Shown here piece by piece: positions 46,659-59,578 of a stretch of DNA of 64,000 bases (positions are counted from its first letter, which is position 1; every line of letters starts with the position of its first letter). The notes beneath the pieces were generated by a model. That model did not search any database, was not told the DNA's origin, and saw nothing but the letters and a program-made list of their open reading frames with translations. The DNA is from Erinaceus europaeus (lineage: Eukaryota > Chordata > Mammalia > Eulipotyphla > Erinaceidae): NCBI RefSeq assembly GCF_950295315.1, contig NC_080170.1, forward strand, positions 94,596,054 to 94,660,053. Direction: 5' to 3'. Position numbers and translations under genes: made by a program.

Positions 46659-46859
46659 ATATACCAATACAATCCCCACTAGGTCCTCTGTCATCCTTCT
46701 TGGATCTGTATTTTACCCCTACCCACCCCACAGTCTTTTCCTTTGGTGCAAAATGCCAATTCCAGTTCAAGTTCTACTTGTGATCTTGTTTTTCAACTTC
46801 TGCCTGAGAGTGAGATCATCCCATATTTATTCTTCTGTTTCTGACTTATTTCACTTAAC

Positions 46860-49800
46860 ATGAATTTCTCAAGGTCCATCCAAGAGCGGCTGAAAACAGT
46901 GAAGTCACCATTTTTTATAACTGAGTAGCATTCCATTGTGTACATATACCACTGTCAGTCAAAGTTCAGGGTGCTGTATGCCGGGCTAGCTTCGCGGTGG
47001 GAGACAGACAACCAGGGACACATGGCTGAGCGGAGAAGTAGTATTTCTTTATTCACGAGTGAATGGTTCAAAAAACTAATCTAATCTAATCATCACACAA
47101 TTCTGTCCTGCCTCTCTCTCCTCTGGCAGCAGCATCAGGAACCAAGGAAATATATCCTATAGGGGGTGGGGAGAAGGAAGAAGCGTGAAAAGGCAAGGAC
47201 TAAACCAAAATCTCCCGGAGGCAGGGGTGTGAGACCAAACCAATGTAACAGAGTGACCATGTAAATAGACCACAAAGTCAAGCAATGTAACAGAAGGGAT
47301 CCCAGAAGCAGAACTAGAAGCATACTGACATACCACCTCTTGCTCAACCACTCATCTGTTATTGGACACCTGGGTTGCTTCCAGGTTTGGGCTATGACAA
47401 ATTGTGCTGCTAATAACATATGTGTACACAGATCTTCTTGAATGGGTGTGTTGGTTTCCTTAGTATATATCCCCAGGAGAGGAATTGCAGGATCATAGGG
47501 TAGGTCCATTTCTAGCCTTGTGAGAGTTCTCCAGACTGTTCTCCACAAAGGTTGGACCAATTGACATTCCCACCAGCAGTGCAGGGGGTTCCTCTGACAC
47601 CACAACCTCTCCAGTATTTGCTGCTGTTACCTTTTCTGATGTATGACATTCTCACAGGAGAGAAGTGGTATCTCATTGTTGTCTTTATTTGCATTTCTCT
47701 GACAATCAAAGACTTGGAGCATTTTTTTCATGTGTTTCTTGGCCTTTTGGATCAATTCTGTGGTAGATATTCTGTCCATTTCCTCCCCCCATTTTTGGAT
47801 GTGGTTATTTGTTGTCTTGTTGAAATTTGCAAGTGTTTTATATATTCTGGTTGTTAGCCTCTTGTCTGATCTATGGTATGTAAACATCTTCTCCCATTCT
47901 GTGAGGGGTCTCTTGGTTTGGGTAGTAGTTTCTTTAGCTGTGCAGAAGCTTTTTAATTTGATGTAGTCTCATAGGTTTATGTCTGTATTAGTCTTCTTTG
48001 TAATTGGATTCGTTTTCTTGAAGATGTCTTTAAAATTTATGCAGAAAAGAGTTCTGCCAATATTTTCCTCTAAGTATCTGATAGTTTCTGGTCTAACATC
48101 CAAGTCCTTGATCCACTTGGAATTTACTTTTGTATTTGGTGAAATATAGTGGTTGAGTTTCATTCTTCTGCATGTATCAACCCATTTTTTCCAACACCAT
48201 TTGTAGAAGAGACTCTGTTTTCCCCATTTAATAGTCTGGGCCCTTTTGTCAAAGATTAGATATCCATAAGTGTGGGGGCTCACTTCTGGGCTCTCAATTC
48301 TATTCCACAGGTCATTGTGTTTATTCATGTTCCAGTTCCAAGCAGTTTTGATGACAATGGCCCTATAATACAATTTGAGATCTGGGAGTGTGATGCCTCC
48401 AGTTCTGTTCTTTCTTCTCAAGATTGTTTTGGCAATTCTAGATCTTTTCTGGTTCCAGATAAACATTTGTATCATTTGTTCTATTCTCCTAAAAAATGTG
48501 GTTGGGATCTTGATGGGGATAGCATTAAATTTGTAGATGGCTCTGGGTAGCATATCCATTTTGATGATGTTAATTCTTCCAACCCATGAACATGGAATAT
48601 CTTTTCTTCTTTGTGTCTTTTTCAGTTTCCTTGAGTAGTGACTCATAATTTTCAGTATACAAGTCTTTCACTTCTTTGGTTAGGTTTATTCCTAGATATT
48701 TGATTGCTTTTGTTATTATAGTAAAAGGAATTATTTCTGGATTTCAACTTCTTCTACCTTAGTGTTTGCATAGAGGAATGCCACTGACTTTTGAATGTTA
48801 ATTTTGTAGCCTGACATCTTAATGTATTGCCTGATGATTTCCAAAAGCTTCTTGCTGGATTCCTTAGGTTTTTCTATGTATACTATCATGTCATCTGCAA
48901 TTAAGGAGAGTCTGACTTTTTCTCTTCCAACCTGTATTCCTTTAATTCCTTGCTCCTGCCTGATTGCTGTGGCAAGAACTTCCAACATTATGTTGAATAG
49001 TAATGGTGATAGTGGGTATCCCTATCTAGTACCTGTTCTGAGGGGAAATGCTTCCATTTTTCACCACTGAGTATGATATTGGCTGTAGGTTTGCTATATA
49101 TAGACTCCACTATCTATTCCATCTGTTCCCATTTTTTTGTAGTGTTTTGATCATCAAGGGATGTTGTAGTTTGTCAAAGGCTTTCTCTGCATCTGTTGAT
49201 ATGACCATGTGGTTTTTGGTCTTGCTTTTGTTGTGTGGTGGATCACATTGATTGCTTCACGTGCATTAAACCAACCTTGCATGCCTGGGATAAACCCCAC
49301 TTGGTCATGATGAACAATCTCTTTAATATACTGCTGTATCTGGTTGACTAGAATTTTGTTCAATATTTTAGCATCTATGTTCAGAGATATTGATCTGTAG
49401 TTTCCTTTTTTGGTTGTGTCCTTGTCTGCTTTTGGTATGAATGTGATATTGGCTTCATAGAAGCTGGAAGGGAGTATTCCAGTGTTTTCAATCTTCTGGA
49501 AGACTTTTAAAAGTGGAGGTATTAGTTCTGCTTTGAAGGTTTTATAGAGTTTATATGTAAAAACATCTGGTCCAGGACTTTTATTCTTGGGAAGGTTTTT
49601 GATAACTGTTTCAATTTCATTAGCTGTGATGGGCCTGTTCATGTTATCTACTTCCCCTTTACTTAGTTTTGGAAGTTGGTAGGTATCTAGGAAATATTAT
49701 GTTTCTTCCAGGTTCTCTAGCTTGGTGGCATATAGTTGTTCATAGAAGCCTGGCATGATATGTTAAATTTCTGCGGTGTCTGTTGTGATATCTCCTCTTT

Positions 49801-51005
49801 AATTTACTGTCCGATTTATTTGGGTCTTCTCCCTTTTTTGTTTTGTGAGACTGGCTAAAGGTTTGTTGATTTTTTTCACTCTTTCAAAGAACCAACATTT
49901 ACTTTTGTTGATCTTTTGTATGGTTTGATTTTCAGTGTTATTGATTTCTGCCCTATCTTTAGTGATTTCTGTCCTTCTGGTTGCTTTAGGGTTCCTTTGT
50001 TCTTCTTCTTCTAGGTCTTTAAGATGTGTAATCAGGCTATTTATTTGTGTTTTTTCTTGTTTCCTAATGTGTGCTTGTATGGCTATGAACTTCCCTCTCA
50101 GTACTACCTTAGCTGTGTCCCAAATAGTTTGATAGCTTGTGTCTTCATTTTCATTGAACTATTGAAACATTTTGATTTCTTCCTTTATTTCCTCTTTGAC
50201 CCAGTAGTTGTTAAGTACTTTACTGTTGAGCTTGCACATTTTGGCATTTTGGGACTATTACTAACCTTTTATTGATTGCTAAGTGTTAGTTTAATTCCAC
50301 TGTCCTCTGAGAAAATGCTTGGGATGATTTCAGTGCTCTTGAATTTGCTGATGCTGTCTTTGTTTCCTAGCATATGATCTGTCCTTGAGAATGACCCGTG
50401 TGGACTTGAGTAGAATGTGTATTCCAGTATCTTAGGATGAATAACTCTGCAAATGTCCAATAGTTCTAGTTTATCTATCTCCTCATTTAGCTCCCTCATG
50501 TCTTTATTGATTTTCTGCCTAGATGATCTGTCAAGTTGAGATAGTGGTGTGTTGAAATATCCCCTACTATGACTGTGTTTCTGTTAATATATTGCTGTAA
50601 CTCTTTCAGTAGATGTTTGATGTATTTAGATGGCTTCTCATTGGGTGCATAGATGTTAATAATTGTTAAGTTCTCTTGATTAACACTTCCACTGAATATT
50701 AAGTATATTAAGTATATAATATTAAGTATATGTCTATCCCTATCTTTTTAAATTTTATGTATTTTAAAATCTATCATGTCAGATAAGAGAATCATTGTTC
50801 CTGCCGTTTTTTATGGGTCATTAGCATTAATGATATGTTTCCATCCTTTCACTTTGAGTCTTTGTCTTGTTGAGTTAGGTGGGTTTCCTGTAGACAGCAT
50901 ATTGTTGGGTTGTATTTTCTCATCCATCATCTTACTCTGTGTCTTTTAATAGGTGAATTCAGGCCATTGACATTTATTGATATCAAAGACTGAAGATATT
51001 TTAAC
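46860..51005 (-). pseudogene. L1 ORF2 (endonuclease/RT), broken
   Basis: Pieces in several frames: a start region resembling INVNGLNSPIKRHR near 50990, endonuclease SRTDHMLGNK (50269-50499), RT N-part with [10 protein letters not shown] and RSISLN (49154-49642), the RT active site present as ADD in [10 protein letters not shown] (48731-48988), thumb and connection (47969-48646), and the C-terminal [13 protein letters not shown] (47135-47605). The solo LTR at 46953 splits the end. Confidence 0.85.
46953..47330 (-). mobile_element. Solo LTR, same family as the 22.8-kb provirus (378 bp)
   Basis: Flanked by the perfect 6-bp repeat TACCAC at 46947-46952 and 47331-47336. On the - strand it starts TGTCAGTATGC and ends TTTGACTGACA, with AATAAA present. 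It interrupts the ORF2 C-terminus of the younger L1. It derives from LTR-LTR recombination of a provirus. Confidence 0.93.
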
Positions 51006-51009
51006 GCCA

Positions 51010-52040
51010 TTCTTGTAGATTTTTGAGTGTTCTGATATATGACCTTTCAGTATTTCTTTCAGGGTGGCAGGCTTGGTGATAGTTGATTCTTTCACCTGTT
51101 GCTTTTCTGAAGAGGTTTTTATGCCTCCATATAGTCTGAATGACAGTCTAGCAGGATACAGTATTCTTGGTTGAAAGCGTTTCTTATTGAACACTCGATA
51201 GCTATCTTGCCATTCTCTTTGGGCCTGTAGTGTTTGTGTGAAGTCTGCTGCTAATCTTAAGGATTTTCTTCTGTAGGTGTCTCTTTGTTTTTCTCTTGCA
51301 GCTGTCAGGATCCTTTCTTTATCCTTATTCCTTTCCATTCTAAATATGATGTGTCTTGGTATCTTTAAGTCTCTGTTAATTCTGTTGGGGACCCTCTGGG
51401 TTTCTTAAACCTTTATGTCTTTGATGTTTTCTAGCCTAGAGAAGTTCTCAGCTATTATGTCCTGAAGAATGCTTTCTTCCCCTCCCTCTCTTCCTCTGGT
51501 AAGCCAATAATGCGTATTTTATTTCTTTTGAAGTCATCCCATAGGTCTCTGTTGTTGTTTTCAGTATCTCTTAATCTCTTTTTGAAATCTCTTTTTTATC
51601 TCTAATTTGTTCTCGATCTTGCTAATTCTGTCTTCAGCCTCATTTAATCTATTCTCTCTCGCCTCTACTGTTTTCTGGAGTTCATCTATTTTGTTTTCCT
51701 GTTCTGATACTGTTTTAGCTTGTTCAGCTAATTATGTTCTTAGCTCAGCTATTTCAGCTTTCAGCTTTTTAATAACCTTGAGATAATTAGTGTTTTATTT
51801 CAGGGTCTCATTTGTTGTTTCTGCATTTCTGATGACAATTCTTTGAAACTCTTTACTCCTGTGATTATTTCCTTAGGTAGTGTTTGGATGTTGACCTCAT
51901 TATTTTGTGCTTCACCCTTTGGGGGGCTTTTAGCTGCACTCTTGTCCTGGTTCATTTCTCTAATATTTCTTCTTTTTGGTTTATCCATTTTATATAGTAT
52001 ATTATGAGGTCTCTCAGTACTTTTCAAATTACTGATCACT
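51010..52040 (-). pseudogene. L1 ORF1 (RNA-binding chaperone), broken
   Basis: The C-terminal domain is recognisable in 50946-51338 (RKSLRLAADFTQ, QPRILYPARLSF). A lysine-rich N-terminal start with a coiled-coil-like stretch is at 51800-52039. The frames do not connect. Confidence 0.75.
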
Positions 52041-52867
52041 CTTGCCTGGATTGACTTGTGTCTAATTTAGGTAATCAAAAAGTTCACAGTTATGGAAATT
52101 GACAGTTGTTTCAATAGTATTTTAATCCCTGAGTTGGAGCACAGTGGCTTAAAAGGCTCTTTTTCTCTTTTTTTCCCCTGTAGGCTATGGGAGTCTGAGG
52201 GCTTTTAAACTATAAATTGGCTTTTTAGCTTAATCACTGACTCCTGACCAAGTGATAACGCAGGATGGGGCAGAGATAATCCAGTGGTTATGCAAAGAGA
52301 CTCTCACAGCCCCACAGCTAATCTACTGAGGTATAGATTTTCTCTTGGATTTCCTAATTAGTTCTTTGTCTCCTCTGTCAGCACAGGCCCTCCCTGCCCC
52401 TCTCCCCTGCTGCTCCAGATTCTGAGGGCAATAGCACTGGAGACTCACAGTTGCATTTGTTGAGTCTTAGGGGAGTCCTAGCCTTCCTTCAGCCTTCTTT
52501 TTGTTGGTGAAACAGACTGGAGGTGGTGTCTCAACTGGTAAACTGCTGGACTGTTACCAGCCACTTAATTTCTTCCTAGGCTTCTCTCTGTTCATAGGCC
52601 ACACGTGTCTGCACTCACTTGTGATTGGGTGGGTTCCTGAAGTAGTTCTAGTTCTGTCTTGTTGTGGTCCCAGGTGGTCTCCTTTGGTAGTCCCAGTTGA
52701 CCTGGGAAAGGAAAGGAGAGAAACACAGCTGCTTCTGCTCCATAGCCCCGCCTCCAGAACCCATTTCAATTTTCTAATAAAAGACCAAGAGGAGAACAGA
52801 TGTTAGGTCTCTTTCAAATTTTTGTATAATTCATTAGTATAGCTGCCTGGACTTGGGCTTTTATTCT

Positions 52868-53147
52868 TGGGAAGATTTTTTTTTTTTTAATATTTATTCT
52901 CTTTTGTTGCCCTTGTTTTATTGTTGTAGTTATTATTGTTGTTGTTGGATGGGACAGAGAGGAATGGAAAGAGGAGGGGAAGACAGAGAGGGAGAGAGAA
53001 AGATAGACGCCTGCAGACCTGCTTCACAGCCTGTGAAGCGACTCCACTGCAGGTGGGGAGCTGGGGGCTTGAACCGGGATCCTTACACTCGTCCTTGTGC
53101 TTTGCGCCACCTGCACTTAACCCGCTGTGCTACACCCTGACTCCCTC
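52868..53147 (-). mobile_element. tRNA-derived SINE in the old L1
   Basis: Antisense copy with 'tgttgcccttgttttattgt', body and reversed head ending 'accctgactccc'. The flanks 'ttcttgggaaga' and 'ctcttggtaaga' look like a slightly diverged target duplication. Confidence 0.88.
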
Positions 53148-53400
53148 TTGGTAAGAATTTTGATTATCATTTCAAGTTCTGCATGTTTACTTTAGACTTT
53201 TGATTTGTGCTTGCAATGAAATTTCTAACTTTTTCTCTGTTGAGTCCTTCAGTTCTGTTTATTCCTGGAATTTTTCTGTGAGTTTAAATTTCTGCAAGTA
53301 TTGTCATAGCTGAAGCCAGGTTTAGTATGTTTCACTTCTGCTTGCTTATTTAGTATGGTTTCTGTTGATACTTTCGCTACAGTGCTGGATTTTTCCTTTG

Positions 53401-54529
53401 TTTACATATTATTGATAGAGGGACTGCAGAGGGGGCATTCTACAGTATATCACTGGACTGATTTAATGCCTGCAAAGTACAGGTCTTCTCTACAGTGTTT
53501 TAGCCTGTGTTCAGAACTCTGAGGACTACGTAAGTGAGAGCTGTTTTCTTCTGACTGATCAAAGAAGCAATGTTTTACTTTCTTAGTTAGTATCTAGCAG
53601 CCACCCAGGTCTGCTTAATCTCCTGAAAATCTGCCTTGGGTAAGGGACATACCACAAGTTTTCATTCTCAACCAGGTTATTTCACTGCTATCCTGGTGAG
53701 TCCTTATGAGCAGTTTAGTGTTTTAATGCCCTTGTAGTCACCAATCTTTAGCCCGGAAATTCCCTGCTATAGTTCAGTTTACATTGCGTTCCACTATGTA
53801 TGGTGTCAGCTGCAGGCATGTATAGTTTTGTCCATTTTGGGACTCTGTCTTTTTCTTCTTTTATGCTCACTGTTTACAAACCTTTTAACCCATCTGTTGC
53901 TAGGATTATTTCTTTAGATGTTCCAGCTATGGTTTGATGAGATTTGGAGTGTTCTTTGGTTGACTTTTTTAGTTGCTATGGGGAGTAACCATGTGTCTTC
54001 TATTATTCCATGGCTACACCTAATGAAATTTCCTATAATGTTAATATTGGCTAATGAGTATCTTGTTCATATTTACCTTTGAGCTGCTTTATATTTAGTC
54101 ATATGCACTGGGTGTGACTGGATTTATCTATAATCTAAGTGTTGATTATATTATCTAGTTGAAATTTTCTTGAGGCAATATAGTTTCATGGGAATCAAAA
54201 AGTAAGCCATAAAGGAGTTGTAATTTTTGAAATGTAGTATAGGTCACAGAGATGCTGATTGGTAAACTCAAGATATGAGTTGCGAGAATTTTGAGATGAG
54301 AGTGGTGTGAAAGTATACCCCCTTACTATCTTATAATGTTGTAAATCAGTCTTAAATAATTAATAATCTTTAATTAGAAAAAATATATGATATGTGAAAT
54401 GCCAGATGGAAGGAAAAAGAATGCCAGTATGATTGCCAGTATGTGTAGTTGTTTTATATTTCTTTGTTTTCAAATTATTCTATAAAAATGGGCTATACTA
54501 CAATCATTATTTGTCTATAAAGATTAGAA
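53401..54529. other. Mixed old L1-like and unassigned DNA
   Basis: About 53420-53540 may be a diverged SINE; about 53930-54040 ('gctatggggagtaaccatgt') may be an L1 5' region. The rest is AT-rich and unassigned. Confidence 0.35.
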
Positions 54530-54765
54530 ACTACAGAGACTAGAGAGTTGATGCAGTGGCATATCATTTACTTTGCATACATGAAGCGCTGGGTTTGATC
54601 TCTGGCACAATAGGTATGGAATAGCACAATAGTGCTCTAGTTTAAAGAGTTAATTTCTCTGAAAAATAAAGACACACCTGGTTGAGCACACATTACAATA
54701 TGCAAGGAATTATGCTCAAGTTCTCTGTTCCCATCTGCAGGGGGAAAGCTTTGTGAGCGTAGAAG
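54530..54765 (+). mobile_element. Two partial SINEs in tandem
   Basis: 54530-54660 has a 'gatgcagtggcatatcattt' head and 'gggtttgatctctggcac'. 54665-54762 has 'acctggttgagcacacatta' and a truncated body. Confidence 0.65.
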
Positions 54766-55915
54766 CTTGTGTCTATATACCACAATTTACCTAGCCATTC
54801 ATCTGTAATTGGGCATCTGGGTTATTTCAAAGATTGGCTATCACAAATTGTGCCACTATCAACATAGGTATACACAGATCTCTTCGAATGAGTGTTTGTT
54901 TCCTTTGGATATATCCCCAGGAAAGGAATTGCTGAGTTATAGGGTAAGTCCATTTGTAGTATTCTGAGAAGTCTGCAGACTGTTTTCTGCAGGGGTTTTA
55001 CGAATTTGGATTCCCAACAGCAGTGTAGAAAGGTTCCTTTTTCTCCATATCCTCTCAAACATTTGTTGTTATTGTCCTTTGTAATGTATGACATTCTGAC
55101 AGGTTTAATTGTTGTCTGACAATCATAGACATGGAACATTTTTTCACTTACTTGTTGGCCTTTGGATCTCTTCTTTGGTGAAGATCCTGATCTGCATTTT
55201 TACATGGAGTTACTTGGTTTTCTTGTTGTTGAGTTTGCTGAGTTTGTTACAAGGCCTTTGTCCAATGTGTGACATGTGAAAACCTCCCACCATTGAGAGT
55301 TTCTTTATTTTAGTCATAGTTCCTTTTCCTGTGCAAAAGCCTTTTAACTTGATGTGATTCCATTGGTTTATGTTCGTTTTAGTTTTCCTTATGTTGGATC
55401 TAAGTCATCAAATATGTTTCAAAGGTTTATATCAAAAAGAGTTCTGCAAATATTTTCCTCTAAATATTTGATGATTTCTGGTCTAATATTCAAAGTCTTT
55501 GATCCTTTTGGAGTTTACTTTTTTGTGTGGTGAGATGTAGTAGTTCAGTTTCATTCTTCTGCATTCTTTAATCCAATTTTCTCAATACCATTTGTTGAAG
55601 AGAATCTCCTTACTCCATTTAATGTTTGACCTCCTTGTCAAGCATCATATGTCTGTAGGTACGGGGGTTTATATCTTAGCTTTCAGTTCTCTTTCACTGG
55701 TTTGTGAGTCTTTGTTGTTGTTGTTGTTCTAGTACCAGGCAGTGTTGATAACAATATCCCTATGGTATAATTTGGGGTCTAATTGTTATTTTTTCTCAAG
55801 ATTGTCCTGGCAATCCTAAGTATTTTATGGTTCCAGATAAACTTTTATAGTTTTTGTACTATTTCCTCCAAGAAATTTGATATGATGGCGATAGCATTAG
55901 ATCTGTATTAGTAGG
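54766..55915 (-). mobile_element. Old L1 fragment, antisense
   Basis: ORF2 C-terminal text, including an HCCWESKFVKPL pattern on the - strand at 54822-55139, continuing towards the RT thumb region. Confidence 0.8.
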
Positions 55916-56380
55916 CAACTTAAACTCACCACTTTCCGAAGCAAAAATAAATGAAATGGTGTTTTAAAGAAAATAAATAAAATGGACTATACATTGAATA
56001 GAATATAGAAAATTCTACCAGACTCAGACATTGGGTTTTATACCCATCTTGTTGTTGGAAACAAATAGTTGTGATATGATAGCAAACTACAAATGATAGA
56101 ATGAAGAGGTTGTATATGCTTTGGTTTTTTCTATAGTTACATTTTTATCAAGTCCTGGTACAGCATCAAAACTAATAAGTTGACATTAGTACAGTGGGAA
56201 TTTGTGTCTTTGTCATTTTACTGAATATACGTATATTTATGTTACTACACCGCTATGAGGATGTAACTGTAATATTAACACAGAACTCTTCCTAATACTA
56301 TCCCATTTATTGTCAAACCCCTCTTTATTGCTAAACTTCAAACGCTAATTTATATTCCAGGTCTATAGTTCAAACTGAGG
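55916..56380. other. Unique intronic DNA
   Basis: AT-rich, nothing recognised. Confidence 0.5.
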
Positions 56381-56837
56381 TAACATTGGTGTATAATATA
56401 ACACTGTGTGTGTTATTGGAGTGCACATTCTTTTCAGGTGTGTCTCACCTCACCATGCCCTACCACCAAAGTACTGATAACCATTCACCACAATCCATTG
56501 AACCCCATTACCCTTTACTCCCAACTCTGTTCCTTCTATACACAAAACATCAGCTAGAATCCAAAGGTTTGTTTTGGTTTGGTTTTATCTATTCCATTCC
56601 TTTTTTTTATTTGTTTCCCTTTATATTCCACTTATAAGTAAGTGCCATTTGCAATATGTCTTTCTCTTTCCTTTGCTAAATAATACCTTCCAGTTCTGTG
56701 TGTGTTGTCATAGTGGCAGGATTTGATTTTTTTTAGTTATTAGAGGCACCAGTATTTGACTGTGTGTATACATTTTTATATAGTCATCTGTAATTTGGCA
56801 TATAAGTTTAAATATATTAGTTATTTAATTACTTTTT

Positions 56838-56985
56838 TAAAAAGATTTTATTTATTTATGAGAAAGACAGGAGGAGAGAGAAAGAACCAGACATCACTCT
56901 GGCACATGTACTGCTGGGGATCGAACTCCGGACCTCATGCTTAAGAGTCCAAAACTTTATCACTGCACCACCTCCCGGACCACAC
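56838..56985 (-). mobile_element. SINE, distinct head, with target duplication
   Basis: The complement starts GGTCCGGGAGGTGGTGCAG, has GGAGTTCGATCCCCAGC as a good B box, and ends in an 'aaataaataaaatctt' tail. TATTTAATTACTTTT flanks it on both sides (about 56819 and 56986). Unlike the dominant SINE families here. Confidence 0.85.
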
Positions 56986-57787
56986 TATTTAATTACTTTT
57001 GTAATGAACATAGGAGTCCATATATCTTTTTAAATTCATCTTCATATCATTTGGATAGATATTTAGGAATGAAATTGCTGAATCATATGGCATACCTATT
57101 TTTGTATTTTGATTAACCTCTATACTGTTCTCTGTAGAAGCTGGACCAGTTTACATTCCCACCAGTTTCTTTTTCTCAAAGCATTTGCCAACACTTGAGT
57201 ATCCTGATAGAAGCCCTTCTTACAGGTGTGGAGGGAGAGGCCATTGTGATTTCCATTTGCATATCCCTGATAGTAAATGATAAAGAACATTTACTCTCAT
57301 GTGCCTGCTGACTTAATGTTTGAGTAGAGTCTCTAAAACACCACTGGAGTCAACATTATGGAGTATATTGCCTATGTTTCCTTGTATGTATTTTATGGCT
57401 TTGTGTTTTATATCCAAATCTATCCTCACCTTGAATTAATTGTATGGTATGAAGTAGTTGTCTAGCTTCATACTTTTTTAGGTGACTGTGCACTATTGAC
57501 AGAATCACTTATTCAAAAATTTTCCTTTCTCAATTAACATGCTCTGACTTTTTTGTCATAAACTATCCATCTATGTATAGGTTTATTTCTGGAATCTTAA
57601 TTCTACTCCATTGATCAATTTTCCACTTTTACTCCAACAGTATATTGTTTGGATTACTATATGTCTATAGTGTAGTTTGAATTAGAGAGCAGATACATCT
57701 ATTCTTTTTTTTCTCTGATGATTAGTTTGGCTGAGTGGGGTTTCTTTTGGTTAAGTAAAGTTTGTTATATATCCTTAAAGAATTTCA

Positions 57788-58080
57788 TTGGGGGAGTTGG
57801 GCAGTAGCATAGCAGGTTAAACGCAGGTGGCGCAAAGCGCAAGAACTGGTGTAAGGATTCTGGTTCGAGCCTCCGGCTCCCCACCTGCAGGGGAGTCACT
57901 TCACAGGAGGCAAAGCAGGTCTGCAGTTGTCTATCTTTCTTTTCCCCTCTCTGTCTTCCCCTCTTATCTCCATTTCTCTCTGTCCTAACAACGACAACAT
58001 TAGTAACAACAACAATAATTAACTGCAACTATAAAACAACAAGGGCAACAAAAGGGAATAAATAAATATTTTTTAAAAAC
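57788..58080 (+). mobile_element. Full-length tRNA-derived SINE in L1
   Basis: 'gttgggcagtagcatagcag' head, GGTTCGAGCCTCC B box, AACAACAACAATAATTAA tail. AATTTCATTGG flanks it on both sides. Confidence 0.93.
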
Positions 58081-58644
58081 TTAAAAAAATAATTTCATTG
58101 GAGGTTTGTTAGGGATTTCATTAAATCTCTATATTTTTTTGGCTAAGATAGCTATTTCAAAATGTTAAAATTTCCAGTATATGAACATCTTATAGTATTC
58201 TATTTTCTTCTGTTTTTTATTTCTCTCATTAGTGATTTATTGTTATTGGTTTTTTGGGAGTGGGTGGGGAGGGGGGCTATACATATATTTTCCCTCCTCT
58301 ATCAAGTATTTGTAAGTACTTAAATATTTTATTATATTTTTGTTTATTAATTATTGAGTAGAGACAGAAATTGAGAGGGGAGGGAGTAATGTGGAGGGAG
58401 AAAGAACTTATATCCTTGTGCACTATAATGTGTGCACTTAACCAGGTACACTACCACCTGCCCCCAAATCTTTTTTTTTTAATGCAACTTTACAGTTTTC
58501 TTGATTTCTTTCTCAGCTAGCTTATTGTTTGCATATGAGAACACAGCAGATTTGAGATACTGATTCTGCAGCCTGCTACTTACTAATCTGTTGTTTTCTT
58601 TTGTGTACGTGTGTGGAGTCTTTACAATAATTTTCTTTCTTTCT

Positions 58645-59010
58645 TTCTTTCTTTCTTTTTTTTTTTTTTTTTGCCTCCAGGGTTACTGCTGGGGCTCGGT
58701 GCCTGCACCATGAATCCACTGCTCCTGGAGGCCATTTTTCTCTCCCCCTTTTGTTGCCCTTGTTGTAGCCTTGTGGTTATTGTTGATGATATCATTTGTT
58801 GTTGGACAAAGAGAAATGGAGAGAGAAGGGGAAGACAGAGGGGGAGAGAAAGATAGAAACCTGCAGACCTGCTTTACTGCCTGTGAAGCGACTCCCCTGC
58901 AGGTGGGGAGCCAGGGGCTCGAACCGGGGGCTCGAACCGGGATCCTTACTTACACCGCTCCTTGGGCTTTGTGCCATGTGCACGTAACCCGCTGCACTAC
59001 TGCCCGACCC
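58645..59010 (-). mobile_element. Long-form SINE with (CTTT)n, antisense
   Basis: The (CTTT)n/poly-T end is followed by the reversed 3' module ('gggttactgctggggctcgg'), the body, an internal 14-bp repeat 'ggggctcgaaccgg' and the reversed head. TCTTTACAA flanks it (about 58619 and 59013). Confidence 0.9.
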
Positions 59011-59535
59011 TCATCTTTACAATTTTCTATGTATATTATCATGTCATCCGCAAACATGGTAGTTTCACTATTTTCCATTTTGGGCTCCTTTTGTTTTTGA
59101 TGAATTTTTCTGGCTAGGACTTCAGTACTATGTTGAATGATATGGTGAAATTGGACTTTTTTCTCATATACCTGATCTTAGAAGAAATTGTTTAGGATTT
59201 CTCTAATAAGTATGATGTTGGCTTTGAGTTTGTTTGATATGGCCTTTATTACTTTGAGGCATGTTTCCTCTGTTCCCTTTTTATTAAGAGCTTACTTTAT
59301 TATAAATGAATGTATAATCTTATCAAATGTCCTCTTTGCCTCTACTGATACAATTTTATGAGCAATATTCATCTTTTTGATGTGCTATATTACACTAGCA
59401 GATGCAAACTTTGACCATTCCTGCATTGCTGGAATAAGTCCCACTTGGTTATGATGATCTCTTTAATGTATTGTTGAATTTGTTTTGAGTATATTTGCAT
59501 CTGTGTTCAGCAGGGATACTGATTTGTCTATTTTT

Positions 59536-59539
59536 GGTG

Positions 59540-59576
<37 letters not shown>
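59536..59576. repeat. (GT)n microsatellite
   Basis: GT repeat with one GC interruption, inside old L1 sequence. Confidence 0.95.

Positions 59577-59578
<2 letters not shown>

Larger units (their letters stand above)
46151..52759 (-). mobile_element. Near full-length L1, antisense
   Basis: Flanked by the 16-bp repeat CCCATTTCAATTTTCT at 46135-46150 and 52760-52775. On the - strand: a GC-rich 5' UTR (about 52759-52050, starting GGAGGCGGGGCTATGGAGC), ORF1, ORF2, 3'-UTR and A-rich tail. Without the two solo LTRs it is about 5.8 kb, close to full length for a mammalian L1. Both ORFs are broken by stops and frameshifts. A short SINE-head-like stretch ('ccagtggttatgcaaagaga') occurs in the 5' UTR near 52280. 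Confidence 0.9.
41743..53400 (-). mobile_element. Old L1, antisense, host of a nested insertion stack
   Basis: ORF2-end text begins near 41760 ('ggtctccaaaggggcttgcc') and continues through thumb and RT regions to 46134, resuming at 52776 and running to about 53400. It is broken by a SINE (41897-42118), an L1 3' tip (about 42857-42985), an RTE-like element (43681-45772), a near full-length L1 (46151-52759) and a SINE (52868-53147). No intact frame of its own remains. Confidence 0.8.

Noticed and set aside
46254..47330. The two solo LTRs as the two ends of one provirus
   Set aside because: They differ in sequence, orientation and target duplication, and the DNA between them is L1, not retroviral.
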